From Candidatus Melainabacteria bacterium GWA2_34_9 (GTDB taxonomy: Bacteria > Cyanobacteriota > Vampirovibrionia > Gastranaerophilales > UBA9971), in NCBI GenBank assembly GCA_001784535.1, contig MFRJ01000014.1, forward strand, positions 1-6,107: a DNA stretch of 6,107 nucleotides, read 5' to 3'. How positions within the stretch are numbered: position 1 is the stretch's first letter; the number at the start of each line of letters is the position of its first letter. Positions 5,471 through 6,107 of this stretch are shown here, piece by piece. A program made the translations under genes and the position numbers. The notes under the pieces are model-generated. The model searched no databases. It was not told where the DNA came from and was given only the letters and a program-made list of their open reading frames with translations.

Positions 5471-5476
5471 AAATTA

Positions 5477-5842
5477 ATGGCCAGAATTGCCGGAGTTGAT
5501 CTTCCGCGTAATAAAAGAATGGTAGTTGCCTTAACCTATATTTATGGCATTGGTCCTACAAGAGCCAGTGAAATATTGGCTAATTGCGGCATATCTGTTG
5601 ATACAAGAAGCGATAATTTAACTGAAGAAGAAATTAACAGCTTACGACTTGAGATAGGCAAATATCAGGTTGAAGGTGATTTAAGAAGATTTGAATCGCT
5701 TAATATTAAAAGATTAAGTGAAATCAATTCATATAGAGGAATGAGGCACCGTAGAGGTCTTCCTGTTCGTGGTCAAAGAACAAAAACTAACGCCAGAACA
5801 AGAAGAGGAAAAAGATCAGGTCCTGTTTCCAAAAAGAAATAA
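5477..5842 (+). CDS. rpsM: 30S ribosomal protein S13
   Basis: S13 sits in the head of the 30S subunit, contacts the P-site tRNA through its C-terminal tail, and forms bridges to the 50S subunit. The 121 residues fit the family length. The start ARIAGVDLPRNKR (2-14) and the helix-two-turn-helix fold, including YIYGIGPTRASEIL (21-34), are typical. The basic C-terminal extension has the conserved YRGMRHRRGLPVRGQRTKTN (86-105) followed by ARTRRGKR and a lysine-rich end that reaches the tRNA. It has its own leader of 165 b after rpmJ with a hairpin and a possible promoter. rpsK follows 31 b after the stop. Confidence 0.97.
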   Translation: MARIAGVDLPRNKRMVVALTYIYGIGPTRASEILANCGISVDTRSDNLTEEEINSLRLEIGKYQVEGDLRRFESLNIKRLSEINSYRGMRHRRGLPVRGQRTKTNARTRRGKRSGPVSKKK

Positions 5843-5873
5843 TCAATAAATATAATGGAGAATATAGTTAATT

Positions 5874-6107
5874 ATGGCTAAACCAAAGGCTCGAGTTAAG
5901 AAAAAAGAAAAGAAAAATGTACTTCAGGGCAGAGTGCATATTCAATCAACATTTAATAATACAATAGTAACTTCAACAGATATGCTCGGAAATGCAATCG
6001 CATGGGCAAGTGCAGGTACTAGTGGATTTAAAGGTGCAAGAAAAGGCACCCCGTTTGCTTCACAATCCGCGGCAGAATTAGTAGCGAAAAGATCCATGGA
6101 ACAAGGC
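5874..6107 (+). CDS. rpsK: 30S ribosomal protein S11, N-terminal part (3' truncated by window edge)
   Basis: S11 forms part of the 30S platform near the mRNA exit and the Shine-Dalgarno helix. The visible 78 residues cover a basic N-terminus (MAKPKARVKKKEKKN) and the conserved core HIQSTFNNTIVTSTD (22-36), GNAIAWASAGTSGFKGARKG (39-58) and TPFASQSAAELVAK (59-72). The family is usually about 130 residues, so roughly the last 50 lie beyond the window. The frame is intact up to base 6107. The nearest SD is GGAG (5857-5860), 13 b before the ATG, which is longer than ideal; coupling to rpsM may help. The next gene in this operon type is usually rpsD or rpoA, not visible here. Confidence 0.96.
   Translation, partial: MAKPKARVKKKEKKNVLQGRVHIQSTFNNTIVTSTDMLGNAIAWASAGTSGFKGARKGTPFASQSAAELVAKRSMEQG

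Overview
The window holds the 3' half of a bacterial ribosomal-protein/secretion cluster (end of the spc operon and start of the alpha operon). All ten genes are on the + strand: rpsA (3' part), rpsE, rplO, secY, adk, map, infA, rpmJ, rpsM and rpsK (5' part). The DNA is AT-rich, with very AT-rich spacers. SecY and S5 read most like cyanobacterial sequences: SecY has a GFLDIF motif and an EGEAGRRK loop, and S5 runs straight into L15 with no rpmD (L30) gene, as in Cyanobacteria. Low GC, a multi-domain S1 protein of the general bacterial type and a map gene inside the cluster suggest a non-photosynthetic relative such as Melainabacteria/Vampirovibrionia. That placement is inferred from memory of protein sequences, not from a search.

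Layout. Bases 1-649 are the C-terminal part of ribosomal protein S1, followed by a strong intrinsic terminator (664-697). A spacer of about 140 b, probably with a promoter, leads to rpsE (GTG start) and rplO. An 87-b imperfect palindrome bounded by perfect 12-b inverted arms (1875-1961) separates rplO from secY. secY, adk and map are tightly packed (4-b overlap, then a 1-b gap) and must be co-transcribed. After map come an AT-only-loop hairpin resembling a terminator (4777-4819) and a good sigma70-type promoter (4884-4911) feeding infA and rpmJ. A second hairpin plus T-run (5355-5396) and a perfect TATAAT (5412-5417) precede rpsM and rpsK, and rpsK runs off the right edge.

How the genes work together. 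S1, S5, L15, L36, S13 and S11 are ribosome components, and IF-1 acts at 30S initiation. SecY is the translocation channel used by many nascent proteins. Methionine aminopeptidase trims the initiator Met from nascent chains, and adenylate kinase balances adenine nucleotides. This is a growth-rate-linked housekeeping cluster.

I see no undescribed defence, mobile or biosynthetic system. The points worth a second look are the break in the canonical operon upstream of rpsE, the intra-operon palindromic element, the division of the cluster into several probable transcription units, and two substitutions at conserved sites (SecY Lys361 and the C-X-C half-site in the adenylate kinase lid).
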